In this document: in pieces, positions 33,979 to 43,368 of the stretch
Layout: each line of letters starts with the position of its first letter
Position numbering within the stretch: the first letter of the stretch is position 1
Origin: Hymenobacter sp. IS2118
Lineage (GTDB): Bacteria > Bacteroidota > Bacteroidia > Cytophagales > Hymenobacteraceae
Direction: 5' to 3'
Assembly: GCF_000715495.1 (NCBI RefSeq)
Contig: NZ_JNLX01000197.1
Coordinates: 1 to 54,321, forward strand
DNA: 54,321 nucleotides
Program-made: the position numbers and the translations under genes
Notes under the pieces: model-generated
What the model saw: the letters and a program-made list of their open reading frames with translations, nothing else
Told to the model about the DNA's origin: nothing
The model's database searches: none

Positions 33979-35462
33979 GCTGGCCCCGCCCCCGGAGCCT
34001 GCAGCTGCGCCTCTCGCTGCTGTTTGTGGTGTTGCTGGTGGCCGTGAGCGGCGTGTACCTGCTGCTGCTCTCGCGCAGCGCCGACGACTACCTGGCCGAG
34101 GACATGCAGCGGCGCAACCTGGACCTGGCCGCGTCGGTGGCCAAGGTGCTCAGCATCGACTCGGCGACCAACGAAATTCCGCCCGCCGCCATCACGGAGA
34201 CCTTCCACGCGGCCATGGTCATCAACCCCAACATCAAGCTCTACCTCATCGGGCTTGATGGGCACCTGCTGGCTGCCTCCGCCGAGCCCAACGAGCTCCG
34301 GGCGCAAACGGTGGCCATGGCCCCGGTGCGGGCGCTGCTGGACGGCCGCCAGCCGCTGCCCCTCTACGGCACCGACCCGCGCCACCCCGGCCAGCCCCGG
34401 CCTTTTTCGGTGGCCCCGCTGCACGGCGCCGGCGGCACCGTGCACTGCTACCTCTACATCACCCTTGGCGGGCCGGCCGCCGCCGGTTCCGAGCCGGCCA
34501 TGCTACGCCAGGGCCACCTGCTGGGCATGCTGCTGCGCACGCTGCTGGTGGCCGGCGCGGCGGTGCTGGTCGTGGGGCTGATACTTATTTCGCTGCTCAC
34601 CCGCGATTTGAAGCGCCTGGTGGCCACCGTACGCCGCCTGCACGCCGGCGACTACGCGGCACGGGCCACCGGCATTGGGGCCAACAGCGAGCTGGGCGAG
34701 CTGGCCGCGGCCTTCAACGACATGTCGGCCCGCACCGAGCAGGCCCTCGACGAGCTGCGCACCACCGACGAGCTGCGCCGCGAGCTGGTGGCCAACATCT
34801 CCCACGATTTGCGCACGCCGCTGGCCAGCATTGAGGGCTACACCGAAACTGTGCTGCTGCGCCGGCACCTGCTGAGTCCGGCCGAGCAGCAGCAGTACCT
34901 GGAAACCATTCTCAAAAACACCCACAGCCTCAAACGCCTGATAACCGAGCTCTTTGAGCTCTCAAAGCTCGAAGCCCGGCAGACCGTGCCCCAGCCCGAA
35001 CCCTTTTCGCTCCCCGAGCTGGTGCACGATGTGGTGCAGCAGCTGGAGCCCACCGCCCGGGCCCGCGCCGTCACGCTCCGGGCCGAGCCCAGCCCCGTGG
35101 CCTTGCCCTTCGCCTACGCCGATGTGGGCCTGCTGGAGCGGGTGCTGCAAAACCTGCTCGACAATGCCCTGAACTACACCCCGGCGGGTGGCCAGGTCTG
35201 CGTGCACCTGGCCCCCAGCGCCGGCCGCCTCACCCTGCAGGTGCGCGACACCGGCTCGGGCATCGCTCCGCCCGACCTACCCCACCTCTTCGACCGGTTC
35301 TACCACACCGACCAGGTGCGCCGCAAGTCGCGGGGCGGCACGGGCTTGGGCCTGGCCATTGCCTCTAAAATAGTGGAGCTGCACGGCGGCGAGCTCACCG
35401 TGAGCAGCACGCTGGGCCAGGGGGCGTGCTTTGCCTTTTCGGTGCCGGTGTACGTGCCCTAA
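33972..35462 (+). CDS. Membrane sensor histidine kinase
   Basis: The product is 496 residues. A membrane helix (about 14-34), a periplasmic sensor segment (about 35-180) and a second helix (about 184-208) precede a HAMP domain (about 208-262). The HisKA domain has H278 in NISHDLRTPL, and the ATPase has N, G1 and G2 boxes (LLDNALNY, DTGSGI, GGTGLGLA). All catalytic parts are present, so it should be active. It overlaps the response-regulator gene by seven bases, a standard cognate-pair arrangement. The periplasmic domain has no recognised ligand site. Confidence 0.95.
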
Positions 35463-35537
35463 ACGGCCGGAGCATTCGCACGCATGGCCAAGGCTGCGCT
35501 CATCCGGTCGAAATTGTTGCACCAGCGGCGCACCCCG

Positions 35538-35671
35538 TAGAGCGATATGCCCGTCCGCAAGCTGGTGGACTAACGGGCCGCCGAGGAGCTGACGGCTACC
35601 TTGCGTCTGTTTGACGCGGACGACCCGGCGAAGTATAACTTCGCGCTGTTTGGGGCGGGGGTGGACAAGTA
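35538..35671 (+). pseudogene. Decayed duplicate of the TIGR02757 3' end
   Basis: The translation RKLVD-stop-RAAEELTATLRLFDADDPAKYNFALFGAGVDK matches RKLVDWQAAEELTANLRLLDADDPVKYDFALFGAGVDK of the intact gene at 31429-31546. A stop replaces the tryptophan, the original stop codon is lost, and an 18-base stretch is missing near the left edge (CCCGTCCGC joins directly to AAGCTGG). It lies 4 kb from the source gene and just before an AT-rich gene. Confidence 0.8.
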
Positions 35672-35700
35672 TATTACTCAGCTACTACATCACGGATTTT

Positions 35701-36435
35701 GTGGAGAAGCAATTCGATTTAGTACTAACAAACCAACGTAAACTAGGCTGGCTGGCGGCCATGTTTGTCTTAGCAACGTCTTTTGGCATATTGGCTATTA
35801 TCGTGGGCCTAACCTATGTTGAATTCAGCCCAGTAGTGGAAGGATTTATTCTGTATTTTCCGGTAGCTGTCGCATTATATTATGTAACTCATCTCAATTC
35901 AATAAAAAAAAATAGCATTGAGCCCTCACTCGTAACCATTGCAGTCAATGGAATTATTGTCTTAAACAAAAATTCAGGTGAAGAGCGTCGTGTGCTGTTC
36001 AGTGATATTGCCAGCTACAAGTACTCAGTTTATAGTGGGGGCAAGAACTTGCGCATAAAAAGAAAGGATTTCACATCTTTTAACCTGTCGGATAAAAGCG
36101 AACAATTCGCTGCGATGGTTCAAGAATTCGAAACGGCTATTACTCTTTATCAACAAAAAACAACCGTTTCACTCACTGCTTTAGAAAAGGTAGGTGATGC
36201 AGTCGAAAATAAGCAAGTTGATGGGAATGTTCTATCTGTCCTTCGTGAAAAGGCCTTTTTTGAAAAGAAAATATCCACAGTTGTTATGACAATGATGTCA
36301 CTGGCGCTGGTCCTGCTGACGTGTTCATTGTTCGTAAGTTCCAGACCCATTAAAGGAAGTATGTTCTTGGCTTATAGCGGCTATGTTTCTTACGCCACAA
36401 CCTGGTGGATTACCCGCAACCAGCGTAGAAGTTAA
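35701..36435 (+). CDS. AT-rich membrane protein, unknown
   Basis: From a GTG at 35701 the product is 244 residues; the frame is open further upstream but only through the duplicated TIGR02757 fragment. Two membrane helices (about 15-38 and 43-62) are followed by a soluble middle (about 75-150). Its IEPSLVTIAVNGIIVLNKNSGEERRVLFSDIASYKYS and LRIKRKDFTSFNLSDKSEQFAAMVQEFE look like a PH-type beta domain. Two further helices are near 200-240. I do not recognise the family. GC is about 40%, well below its neighbours, and the gene stands beside duplicated debris, so recent transfer is likely. Confidence 0.65.
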   Translation: MEKQFDLVLTNQRKLGWLAAMFVLATSFGILAIIVGLTYVEFSPVVEGFILYFPVAVALYYVTHLNSIKKNSIEPSLVTIAVNGIIVLNKNSGEERRVLFSDIASYKYSVYSGGKNLRIKRKDFTSFNLSDKSEQFAAMVQEFETAITLYQQKTTVSLTALEKVGDAVENKQVDGNVLSVLREKAFFEKKISTVVMTMMSLALVLLTCSLFVSSRPIKGSMFLAYSGYVSYATTWWITRNQRRS

Positions 36436-36539
36436 ATACGTACGCAACGCTCCTTGTTGACACAGCAGCGGGGCATTATTGTGATTGTCTAGTTATTTCT
36501 TAACGATTCCGGCGAATCTTTCCCGCCCCGCCCGCTGTT

Positions 36540-36547
36540 TACCTTCG
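36540..36547 (+). promoter_or_regulatory. -7 box of mutS2
   Basis: TACCTTCG fits TAnnTTYG, 33 bases before the mutS2 start. No clear -33 element is seen. Confidence 0.45.
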
Positions 36548-36579
36548 CATCCTAATCTGACTATCGAAAGACTACTTAC

Positions 36580-39027
36580 TTGCTCTTACCCCAACACTTC
36601 GAACAAAAAATCGGCTTCACCACTCTGCGCGAGCAGCTCGAAGCCAACTGCCTGAGCGCCCTGGGCCGCCAATACGTGGCCCGCATGGAGTTCCAGACCA
36701 AGCACGAGCCGCTGCTGAAGCTGCTGCAGCAGGCCGACGAATTCACCTTCCTGCTGCGCTCCGGGGCCGATTTTCCGGCCTCGCACTACTACGACCCCAA
36801 AGCCCACCTCAAGCGCGCTGCCCTGCCGGGCGCATTCCTCGACGTGGCCGCGTTTTTTGAAGTGAAGATGAGCCTGCGCACCATCCGCCAGGCCCTCACC
36901 TTCTTCAGCGAGGCCGATGCCAGCCTGTACCCCACGCTGCGCCTGCTGGGCATTGGCGTGCAGGTAGACCGGAATTTGTTGGCCGCGATGGACAAGGTGG
37001 TGGACGATGAGGGCGCCGTGCGCGACGACGCCAGCCCGCTGCTGCGCCAGATTCGGCAGGAGCTGATTGCGCGCCAGGGCCAGCTGCGCAAGCAGATTGC
37101 CGGCATCCTGCGCCACGCCAAAAACGAGGGCTGGATTCCCGGCGATGCCGAGCCCACCATTCGCGGCGGGAGGCTGGTGCTGCCGGTCATTGCCGAGCAC
37201 AAGCGCAAGGTGAAGGGCCTGATTCACGACGAATCGGCCTCGGGCCAAACCGTGTATATTGAGCCGGAAGCCGTTTTTGAGCTCAATAACGACATCAAGG
37301 ACCTCGACAACGCCTACCACCGCGAGTTGATTCGCATACTTACGGCCCTCACCGACCAGCTGCGTCCGCACCTGCCGGACCTGCGCCGGGCGTACTCTTA
37401 TCTGGGCCTGATTGACTTTATTCGGGCGAAGGCCAGACTGGCCGTTTCGCTCGACTGCCAGCTGCCCGTGCTGCACAACAAGCCGCTGCTGAAGTGGCAC
37501 GGCGTGCGCCACCCGCTGCTGCAGCTGGCCTTTGCCCAGCACAAGCGCGACAGCGGCGATGCCCGCGAAGTGGTGCCGCTTGACCTGGAGCTGAACGCCG
37601 AGCAGCGTATTCTGGTGATTTCTGGTCCCAACGCGGGCGGCAAATCCGTGAGCCTGAAAACCGTGGGCCTCGTGCAGTTCATGCTGCAAATGGGCCTGCT
37701 CATTCCGTGCGCCGACAACTCCGAAGCCGGCGTGTTCGAAGATATTTTCCTGGACATCGGCGACGAGCAGAGCCTGGAAAACGACCTCAGTACCTACTCC
37801 TCGCACCTGCTGGCCATGAAGCAGTTCCTGCTGCTGGCCGGCAAGAAAAGCCTGGTTTTGATTGATGAATTCGGCACCGGCACCGAGCCCAGCCTGGGCG
37901 GCGCCATCGCCGAGGCCGTGCTCGAAGGGCTCAATAAGGCGCGGGTATACGGCGTAATTACCACGCACTACACCAACCTGAAAAACTTTGCCGAGCGCAC
38001 GCCACATCTCGTGAACGGCGCCATGCGCTACGACCCCGACAAGCTGCAGCCCCTCTACCGCCTCGAAGTGGGCAAGCCAGGTTCGTCGTTCGCCATTGAA
38101 ATTGCCCGCAAAATCGGTTTGCCAAAGGAGGTAGTGGAGCGCGCCACCCAGCTGGTGGGCAAGGATAAAATCCGCTACGACCGTCTGCTCGAAGGGCTGG
38201 AAAAGGATAAGCTGGAGCTGGAAATCCGCACCGCCGAGGCCGCCAAAGCCGAAAAGCGCCTCAAGCGCGCTGCCCAGGAATACACCGACCTCAAGCAGCA
38301 CCTCGAAGACACCAAGCTCGAAACCCTGCGCACCGCTAAGCAGCAGGCCAAAGCGCTGCTGGTGAACACCAACCAGCAAATCGAAGCTACGATTGGCGAA
38401 ATCCGCCGTGGCAATGCCGAGAAGGAGACCAATAAAGCCGCCCGCGAGAAGCTCGAAACCTTCGTGCGCCAGGAGCTGCAGATTGAGCCGCCCAAGCCCA
38501 AGGCCACCCGCGAGCGCGCCGAGGCCGGCGGCCTGCTGCCCGGCGACAAAGTGGCCCTGTTTGGTCAGGACGGGCACGGCGAGGTGGTGAGCGTGAAAGG
38601 CAACACCGCCGAAGTCATGTTCGGCGGCATGAAAACGCTCACCAAGCTCAACCAGTTGGAGAAGCTGGGCCGGGCCGAAATCCGCGAGCGGGAGCAGGCG
38701 GCCAAGGCCAAAAGCGGCCGCCTCGGCGGCGGCAGCTCCGGCGGCGGCGGCAACGGCATCAACATCACCGACCGCATGGCCGGTTTCAGCCCCACGCTGG
38801 ACCTGCGCGGCGAGCGGGCCGAAGACGCCCTCACCAAAACCATGAGCTTCGTGGACGACGCCGTGATGCTGGGCATGCCCGAAATCAAGTTCCTGCACGG
38901 CCGCGGCAATGGCGTGCTCCGTCAGGTGGTGCGCGACTACCTGCGCTCGCAGCGCGCCGTGGCCAGCGTGGCCGATGAGCACGCCGACCGCGGCGGCGAC
39001 GGCGTAACCATTGCCGTGCTAAAGTAG
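36580..39027 (+). CDS. mutS2: Endonuclease MutS2
   Basis: The product is 815 residues from a TTG at 36580; the opening (LLPQHFEQKIGFTTLREQL) matches the family's start and no ATG is nearby. MutS core and lever regions occupy about 1-330. The ATPase has Walker A GPNAGGKS (349-356), LIDEFGTGTEP and ITTHYTNLK. A coiled-coil-rich segment (about 510-640) follows, and a Gly-rich linker leads to a C-terminal Smr nuclease domain (about 740-805: LDLRGERAEDA, FLHGRGNGVLRQVV). MutS2 acts on branched DNA or on collided ribosomes, depending on the species studied. It is a single gene closed by a good terminator. Confidence 0.96.
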   Translation: MLLPQHFEQKIGFTTLREQLEANCLSALGRQYVARMEFQTKHEPLLKLLQQADEFTFLLRSGADFPASHYYDPKAHLKRAALPGAFLDVAAFFEVKMSLRTIRQALTFFSEADASLYPTLRLLGIGVQVDRNLLAAMDKVVDDEGAVRDDASPLLRQIRQELIARQGQLRKQIAGILRHAKNEGWIPGDAEPTIRGGRLVLPVIAEHKRKVKGLIHDESASGQTVYIEPEAVFELNNDIKDLDNAYHRELIRILTALTDQLRPHLPDLRRAYSYLGLIDFIRAKARLAVSLDCQLPVLHNKPLLKWHGVRHPLLQLAFAQHKRDSGDAREVVPLDLELNAEQRILVISGPNAGGKSVSLKTVGLVQFMLQMGLLIPCADNSEAGVFEDIFLDIGDEQSLENDLSTYSSHLLAMKQFLLLAGKKSLVLIDEFGTGTEPSLGGAIAEAVLEGLNKARVYGVITTHYTNLKNFAERTPHLVNGAMRYDPDKLQPLYRLEVGKPGSSFAIEIARKIGLPKEVVERATQLVGKDKIRYDRLLEGLEKDKLELEIRTAEAAKAEKRLKRAAQEYTDLKQHLEDTKLETLRTAKQQAKALLVNTNQQIEATIGEIRRGNAEKETNKAAREKLETFVRQELQIEPPKPKATRERAEAGGLLPGDKVALFGQDGHGEVVSVKGNTAEVMFGGMKTLTKLNQLEKLGRAEIREREQAAKAKSGRLGGGSSGGGGNGINITDRMAGFSPTLDLRGERAEDALTKTMSFVDDAVMLGMPEIKFLHGRGNGVLRQVVRDYLRSQRAVASVADEHADRGGDGVTIAVLK

Positions 39028-39071
39028 GGAAGGCAGCGGTTGGGAAAATATTTCAAAAGTCCCATTAATTG

Positions 39072-39111
39072 AACCAAGCCCAGGTCTGAATAAGGCCTGG
39101 GCTTGGTTTTT
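39072..39111 (+). terminator. Terminator of mutS2
   Basis: AACCAAGCCCAGG (39072-39084) pairs perfectly with CCTGGGCTTGGTT (39096-39108), followed by TTT. The remaining gap to 39279 has no gene. Confidence 0.85.
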
Positions 39112-39279
39112 AAGGTGGTTTGAGAAGCGTTTACTTGGGTTTTATTCAATGGCGAGAAGTCTGAAGTATTCAGATTTAGGGTAGGGAAGTATCCTGGTAA
39201 GCAGTAGGTTTGCTGAACCTCACCGGAGGCGGCGGTACTTAGCCCGCCCAAACCTCTTCAACCCTCATTTCCTCCTGCT

Positions 39280-39717
39280 ATGAACCCGCAAAACACCAGC
39301 CAAACCGTTGTCCAACAAACCTCTGCGGCCTTTATAGGTGCTTCCTGGGTGGCCCTGCTGGCCGGCTTCGCCGCCTTCAACATCGGCCTGTGGAACGCCG
39401 AAATGGCGCTCAACGAAAAGGGCTACTACTTCACGGTGCTGATGTACGGTCTGTTTTCGGCCATTTCGGTCCAGAAAAGCGTGCGCGACCGCCTCGAAGG
39501 CATTCCGGTTACCAACCTCTATTATGGCATCAGCTGGGTGTCGGTGCTCCTCACAGTGGGCCTGCTCACCGTGGGCCTCTGGAATGCCACCCTCACCCTG
39601 AGCGAGAAAGGCTTTTACGCCATGTCCTTCTTGTTGAGCCTGTTCGCCGCCATCGCCGTGCAAAAGAACACCCGCGACACCCTGCAAAATCCCAAGCCCG
39701 AACCAACCAACTACTAA
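39280..39717 (+). CDS. YiaA/YiaB-type inner-membrane protein
   Basis: The product is 145 residues with four helices in two similar pairs. Pair 1, at about 18-37 and 47-64, has GASWVALLAGFAAFNIGLWNAEMALNEKGYYFTV. Pair 2, at about 82-102 and 110-128, has YGISWVSVLLTVGLLTVGLWNATLTLSEKGFYAM. Both carry the motif G-x-W-N-A then E-K-G-(F/Y)-Y of the YiaAB two-helix domain, so the protein is an internal duplication. Function is unknown; E. coli homologues respond to envelope stress. It ends at a strong two-way terminator shared with the convergent phospholipase-like gene. Confidence 0.88.
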   Translation: MNPQNTSQTVVQQTSAAFIGASWVALLAGFAAFNIGLWNAEMALNEKGYYFTVLMYGLFSAISVQKSVRDRLEGIPVTNLYYGISWVSVLLTVGLLTVGLWNATLTLSEKGFYAMSFLLSLFAAIAVQKNTRDTLQNPKPEPTNY

Positions 39718-39741
39718 TAGAACCTTGGACTATTCACAAGC

Positions 39742-39777
39742 AAAAAAGGCGGCTCCTGAACCAGGAGCCGCCTTTTT
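39742..39777. terminator. Bidirectional terminator
   Basis: GGCGGCTCCTG pairs with CAGGAGCCGCC around AAC, flanked by A6 on the left and T5 on the right. It serves both convergent genes. Confidence 0.95.
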
Positions 39778-39795
39778 GTATGAACTGAGGTAGGA

Positions 39796-42153
39796 TTATT
39801 CCACCACTACGCGGCTCACTTGCGTGGCCTCGGGCGTGGTTACCTGCACTAGGTACAGGCCCGCTTTCAGTGCCGTAGCGTCTACTGTTAGGTCGGTGCC
39901 GTTGTAGGGCTGGGTGCGTTGTAGGACCACGCGGCCGGTGGCGTCGCGCAGCACGATGGTGGCGGTGCGGGCCGAAGTGCGGGCCAGGTGCAGCTGGAAG
40001 CTGCCCCGGGTGGGGTTGGGGTAGGCCTGCATGGTGCTGGCCTGCACGGTGCCGGTGCGGGTGGCCAGCGCCAGGCGGCACAACGTGAAGCCGGTGTTGG
40101 GCTGCTCGGCAATGCGGGCGGCGTATTCCTGGTAGTACTGGTTGGTGATGAGGTTGTCGTGAATAACCAGCGTGTTCTCGTCGTTTTCGGTATCGGCCGA
40201 GGCCGTCCAGTTGTGCGAGCCCACAAATACGGTGGGGTCCGACTGCGGCGCGCCGGCGTCCACAATCAGGGTTTTGTGGTGCATGATACCCGGCAGCTTG
40301 TCGAGCAGGTAGCGCGTGCCCATGCCCGCCCGAACGGTGCGGAACACGAAGCCGGCCACGCCGCTGGTGTCGTTGGTGAGGCCATCGGAGCACTGGCCGA
40401 TGTTGCGCAGGGTCACTTGCTCGGCCAGGGCGCGGCCCACGTCGGAGCGCGTCACCAGCATCGAGAGCACGTGCAGGTCAAAATCGGCTGTCTTTATCGT
40501 CTCAATCAGGCGCGAGTTCACGTTGTCGGTGGGCGAAAACCACGATTCCACGGCTTTGCCGCCAATGACAAGGTAGTGCGGGGTATTGTCAGTTTTGCGC
40601 GAGCCAAACAGGCTCGCGCCCGGTGTGGCCGTGCTGCTGCCCCACATTTCCTCAAACTCCATGGTGTACACACGGGCCAGGCTCTGGTCCTGCACCGCAA
40701 TGGCGTTGTTGCGGTCGGTGCTGAGCTGGGCGCCCGTCCAGTTCGTCGAGCCGGTCCACACGGTGGGCAGGTTGGGGTCGGTGCTGTTGGCATCAATCAC
40801 CACAAACTTGTTGTGCATGATGCTGGTGGTGTTGACCGCCCCCCCGGCGGGCCGGAACACGCGCGGAATGGCGGCCCGTAGGTTGGGCACGCTGAAGTTG
40901 TTGTTATCGTCTTCGTAAATGACGCGCACCCGCACGCCGCGGTCGTAGGCGGCGTTCACGGCGTTCAGAATCACGTTGTTGTTCCAGTTGTAGATGGTTA
41001 CGTCCAGCGTTTGTCGGGCGCGGCCCATGTACTTGGCCAGCGTGTCGGCAATGCTGCCATTGGGCGTGTAAGTAGCGTTGTTGTTGGGCAGGGCCAGGGT
41101 GTTATCCACCGGGCGGGTGAAGTAGGTTTTCATCGTGCCCGCCGAAAGCGAGGCCGTAATCATGGGCGTCACGCGCGACTCCGACCGGCCCGTGGCATTC
41201 ACCGAAACGGCCTGCACGTAGTACACCGTGGCTGGCTGCAGGCCCGTGAGGACCAGGCTGTGGGCCGTGCCCTGGGTGGCATCGGTGAGGGTGGTGGTGC
41301 TGGCGGCCGGTAGCAGGGGCGAGGTTGAAAACCGCAGCTGCGTGTCGCCGGGATTCTGCGTCGTAAAGCTCACCGTGAAGCCAGTGGTGCTGATGGCGCT
41401 CGGCACGGGGCTGCTGGTCAGGTTGGGCGTGTTGCCCTGGATAAAGTCGGCGTACTTGCGGTTCAGCAACTGGTAGCCGCCCGTGGTGCCAGTGGCCGAC
41501 GAAGCGTACTGACTCATGATACCCACGGCATCGAACGTGCCGGTGGGGCTGGGCTTGCCAATGAGGCCGTCGGCGCCGCCGGAGTTGGTGGGCACGTAGG
41601 TGGCGAGCGCCGCGCTGTTGTTGAGGCGGTACACGGTGTTAGCCGAAAATGCGGTGACCACTCCGCCGCTGGTGGTGTTTACCGACGTCAGCCCATTGAG
41701 GCGCACCAGCTGGCCTTCGTACTGCTCGGCGTAGGCGGCCGTGAAGTTGGCCGTAGTGAAAACCACCGGCTCGGGCAGGGGCCGGTTGCCCGCCACCACC
41801 GTCACCGACGTCACGGGGTCTACTTCCAGCAGCCCGCGGAACATCTTCAGCCCGCCCGTCACAATAATGCTGTCGCCGGGCACCAGGGCACTCACCAGCG
41901 GCGCGCTGGCGCCCCCGAAGCTATACACGCCAATGCCGGCTGTGCCGTCCTGAATGTAGCGGATGATGCTGGCCGAGGAGCCCAGCTCCCGGCCGTTGGT
42001 GACAATGCCGGTGACCGTGACGGTGGGCCCGGCCACGTTGTTGGCGGTGGGGGCCTGAGCCCGGGCCGCCGCAATGGTAATGATGGACTGGGCCTGCACG
42101 GCCTGCCACGAAGTAGCAAGCGCCAGCAAGGCCAACAAAGTAAACTTCTTCAT
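39796..42153 (-). CDS. Secreted phospholipase-D-fold protein with T9SS sorting domain
   Basis: From the ATG at 42153 the product is 785 residues with a signal peptide (LLALLALATSWQAVQAQ). An OB-like domain pair fills about 25-240 (TVTGIVTNGRELGSS...RYIQDGTAGIGVY; GDSIIVTGGLKMFRGLLEVDP), then a fibronectin III domain at about 245-330. Two PLD half-domains follow: DVTIYNWNNN with MHNKFVVIDAN and GSTNWT (about 385-475), then MHHKTLIVDAG with GSHNWTASAD (about 560-655). Both HxK motifs have the downstream asparagine, so a phosphodiesterase or nuclease site is plausible. The last 75 residues are a T9SS sorting domain (AYPNPTRGSF, LYLVQV). It is likely cell-surface or released. A related shorter gene precedes it. 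Confidence 0.9.
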   Translation of the reverse strand: MKKFTLLALLALATSWQAVQAQSIITIAAARAQAPTANNVAGPTVTVTGIVTNGRELGSSASIIRYIQDGTAGIGVYSFGGASAPLVSALVPGDSIIVTGGLKMFRGLLEVDPVTSVTVVAGNRPLPEPVVFTTANFTAAYAEQYEGQLVRLNGLTSVNTTSGGVVTAFSANTVYRLNNSAALATYVPTNSGGADGLIGKPSPTGTFDAVGIMSQYASSATGTTGGYQLLNRKYADFIQGNTPNLTSSPVPSAISTTGFTVSFTTQNPGDTQLRFSTSPLLPAASTTTLTDATQGTAHSLVLTGLQPATVYYVQAVSVNATGRSESRVTPMITASLSAGTMKTYFTRPVDNTLALPNNNATYTPNGSIADTLAKYMGRARQTLDVTIYNWNNNVILNAVNAAYDRGVRVRVIYEDDNNNFSVPNLRAAIPRVFRPAGGAVNTTSIMHNKFVVIDANSTDPNLPTVWTGSTNWTGAQLSTDRNNAIAVQDQSLARVYTMEFEEMWGSSTATPGASLFGSRKTDNTPHYLVIGGKAVESWFSPTDNVNSRLIETIKTADFDLHVLSMLVTRSDVGRALAEQVTLRNIGQCSDGLTNDTSGVAGFVFRTVRAGMGTRYLLDKLPGIMHHKTLIVDAGAPQSDPTVFVGSHNWTASADTENDENTLVIHDNLITNQYYQEYAARIAEQPNTGFTLCRLALATRTGTVQASTMQAYPNPTRGSFQLHLARTSARTATIVLRDATGRVVLQRTQPYNGTDLTVDATALKAGLYLVQVTTPEATQVSRVVVE

Positions 42154-42242
42154 ATACACGCTAAAAGTGAATTAATTACGAAAAACGAACGGTAATGGAA
42201 GTACAAAGATGGCGCTTCCCGGCCGAACCAGTGGCCGCGGGG

Positions 42243-43247
42243 CTACCTTTTGGCAGGGCGGCTGCCACCCGTTTTAAAGGGCACAGCCGGCGCCGTTTCA
42301 ACGCCGGCCGCGTTACGTGAGCTCACCTCCACGTAGTAAGTGGTGGCGGGCCGCAGGTTGGTCAGCATCAGGCTGTGGCGGGTGGTGGGGACGGCCTCAC
42401 GCCGGGTTTCCTTCAGGGCGTTGGCGTTGAGGCCGTAGCGGACGCGGGTGTCGCCGGCGTTCAGGGTAGTGTACGCCACCGTGAAACCCGTGGCGCTCAC
42501 GTCCACCGCCACGGCCTCTTCGAGCATGCGGGGCCGGCCGCCGCCGCGCACTACGTCGGTAGCCAGCCGGGGCAGCAGCTGGTAGCCCCCGGTGCCGCCC
42601 GGCGCAAACTGGCTCAGCACGCCGCGCACGTCGAAGTTTTCGCCTTGGGGCAGGAGTAGGTCCACCAGGCCATTGGGGCCGGTGCTGGCGGCGGCCACGC
42701 GCACCAGGGCCCCGGCCGTGCCATCGAGCAGGTAGTTGGCGTTGCCGGCCAGCCGCCGGGCCAGGTTGCCGGCCGGGGTCAGCAGTTTTGTGACGCCCGT
42801 TATTTCTACCAGCCGGCTTTCGTTGGCTTCGATAAAGGCGGTGGTGGCTTGCGCTACGGGCACTTGCAGCGCGTGCAGCCGCTGGCCCGTGGCCAGTTTA
42901 TGAAAGGAAGTGATAGGGTCCATTTCCAGCAAGCCGTTGTACATTTTCAGCTGGCCGGTTACCTGAATGCTGTCGCCGGCCCGCAGCTCGCCGTAGCCAG
43001 CCAGCTTGGATGGGTGCGCGTACAGCGCCAGCCCGGCCTCGGCATCCTGCACGTAGCGGATGTTGCCCATCTCGGCGCCATTCAGCACCACCGCCCGCAC
43101 CGTGACGGTGCTGCCCGCGCCCAGGGCCCGGGCCGCTTTCACGCTGAGCACGGCGGGTACTACCGACTCAAAAGGGACCGGAGCAGCTGCCACGAAAGAC
43201 GCCGACGTGCCGGCCAACAGGCCAGCCAATAGTAGCAGTTTGGTCAT
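42243..43247 (-). CDS. Secreted OB-fold/fibronectin protein, paralogue of the PLD-like protein's N-terminal half
   Basis: From the ATG at 43247 the product is 334 residues with a signal peptide (LLLLAGLLAGTSASFVAAAP). A start 33 codons upstream gives a poor leader. The order of segments copies the next gene: VTVRAVVLNGAEMGNIRYVQDAEAGLALY, GDSIQVTGQLKMYNGLLEMDPITS, FDVRGVLSQFAPGGTGGYQLLPR, then a fibronectin domain (SATGFTVAYTTLNAGDTRVRYG, LMLTNLRPATTYYVEVSS). It stops after the fibronectin domain and lacks PLD and sorting parts. It reads in the same direction, 89 bases upstream of the PLD gene, so tandem duplication and probable co-transcription are inferred. Function is unknown. Confidence 0.85.
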   Translation of the reverse strand: MTKLLLLAGLLAGTSASFVAAAPVPFESVVPAVLSVKAARALGAGSTVTVRAVVLNGAEMGNIRYVQDAEAGLALYAHPSKLAGYGELRAGDSIQVTGQLKMYNGLLEMDPITSFHKLATGQRLHALQVPVAQATTAFIEANESRLVEITGVTKLLTPAGNLARRLAGNANYLLDGTAGALVRVAAASTGPNGLVDLLLPQGENFDVRGVLSQFAPGGTGGYQLLPRLATDVVRGGGRPRMLEEAVAVDVSATGFTVAYTTLNAGDTRVRYGLNANALKETRREAVPTTRHSLMLTNLRPATTYYVEVSSRNAAGVETAPAVPFKTGGSRPAKR

Positions 43248-43368
43248 CTTATGAATTGTAAAAAAAGAAAGAAAGGCACTGGCATTGCCATCGCAAAGTT
43301 CGTTACAAATCCTCCGCTTTTCCTTGAATTCAATTTGGTAACCCACAAGTATTCAAAGTGCTACCCAA

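Noticed and set aside
36586..38982. Nearly 800-codon open frame opposite mutS2
   Set aside because: It is an antisense shadow typical of high-GC DNA; mutS2 has every expected motif.
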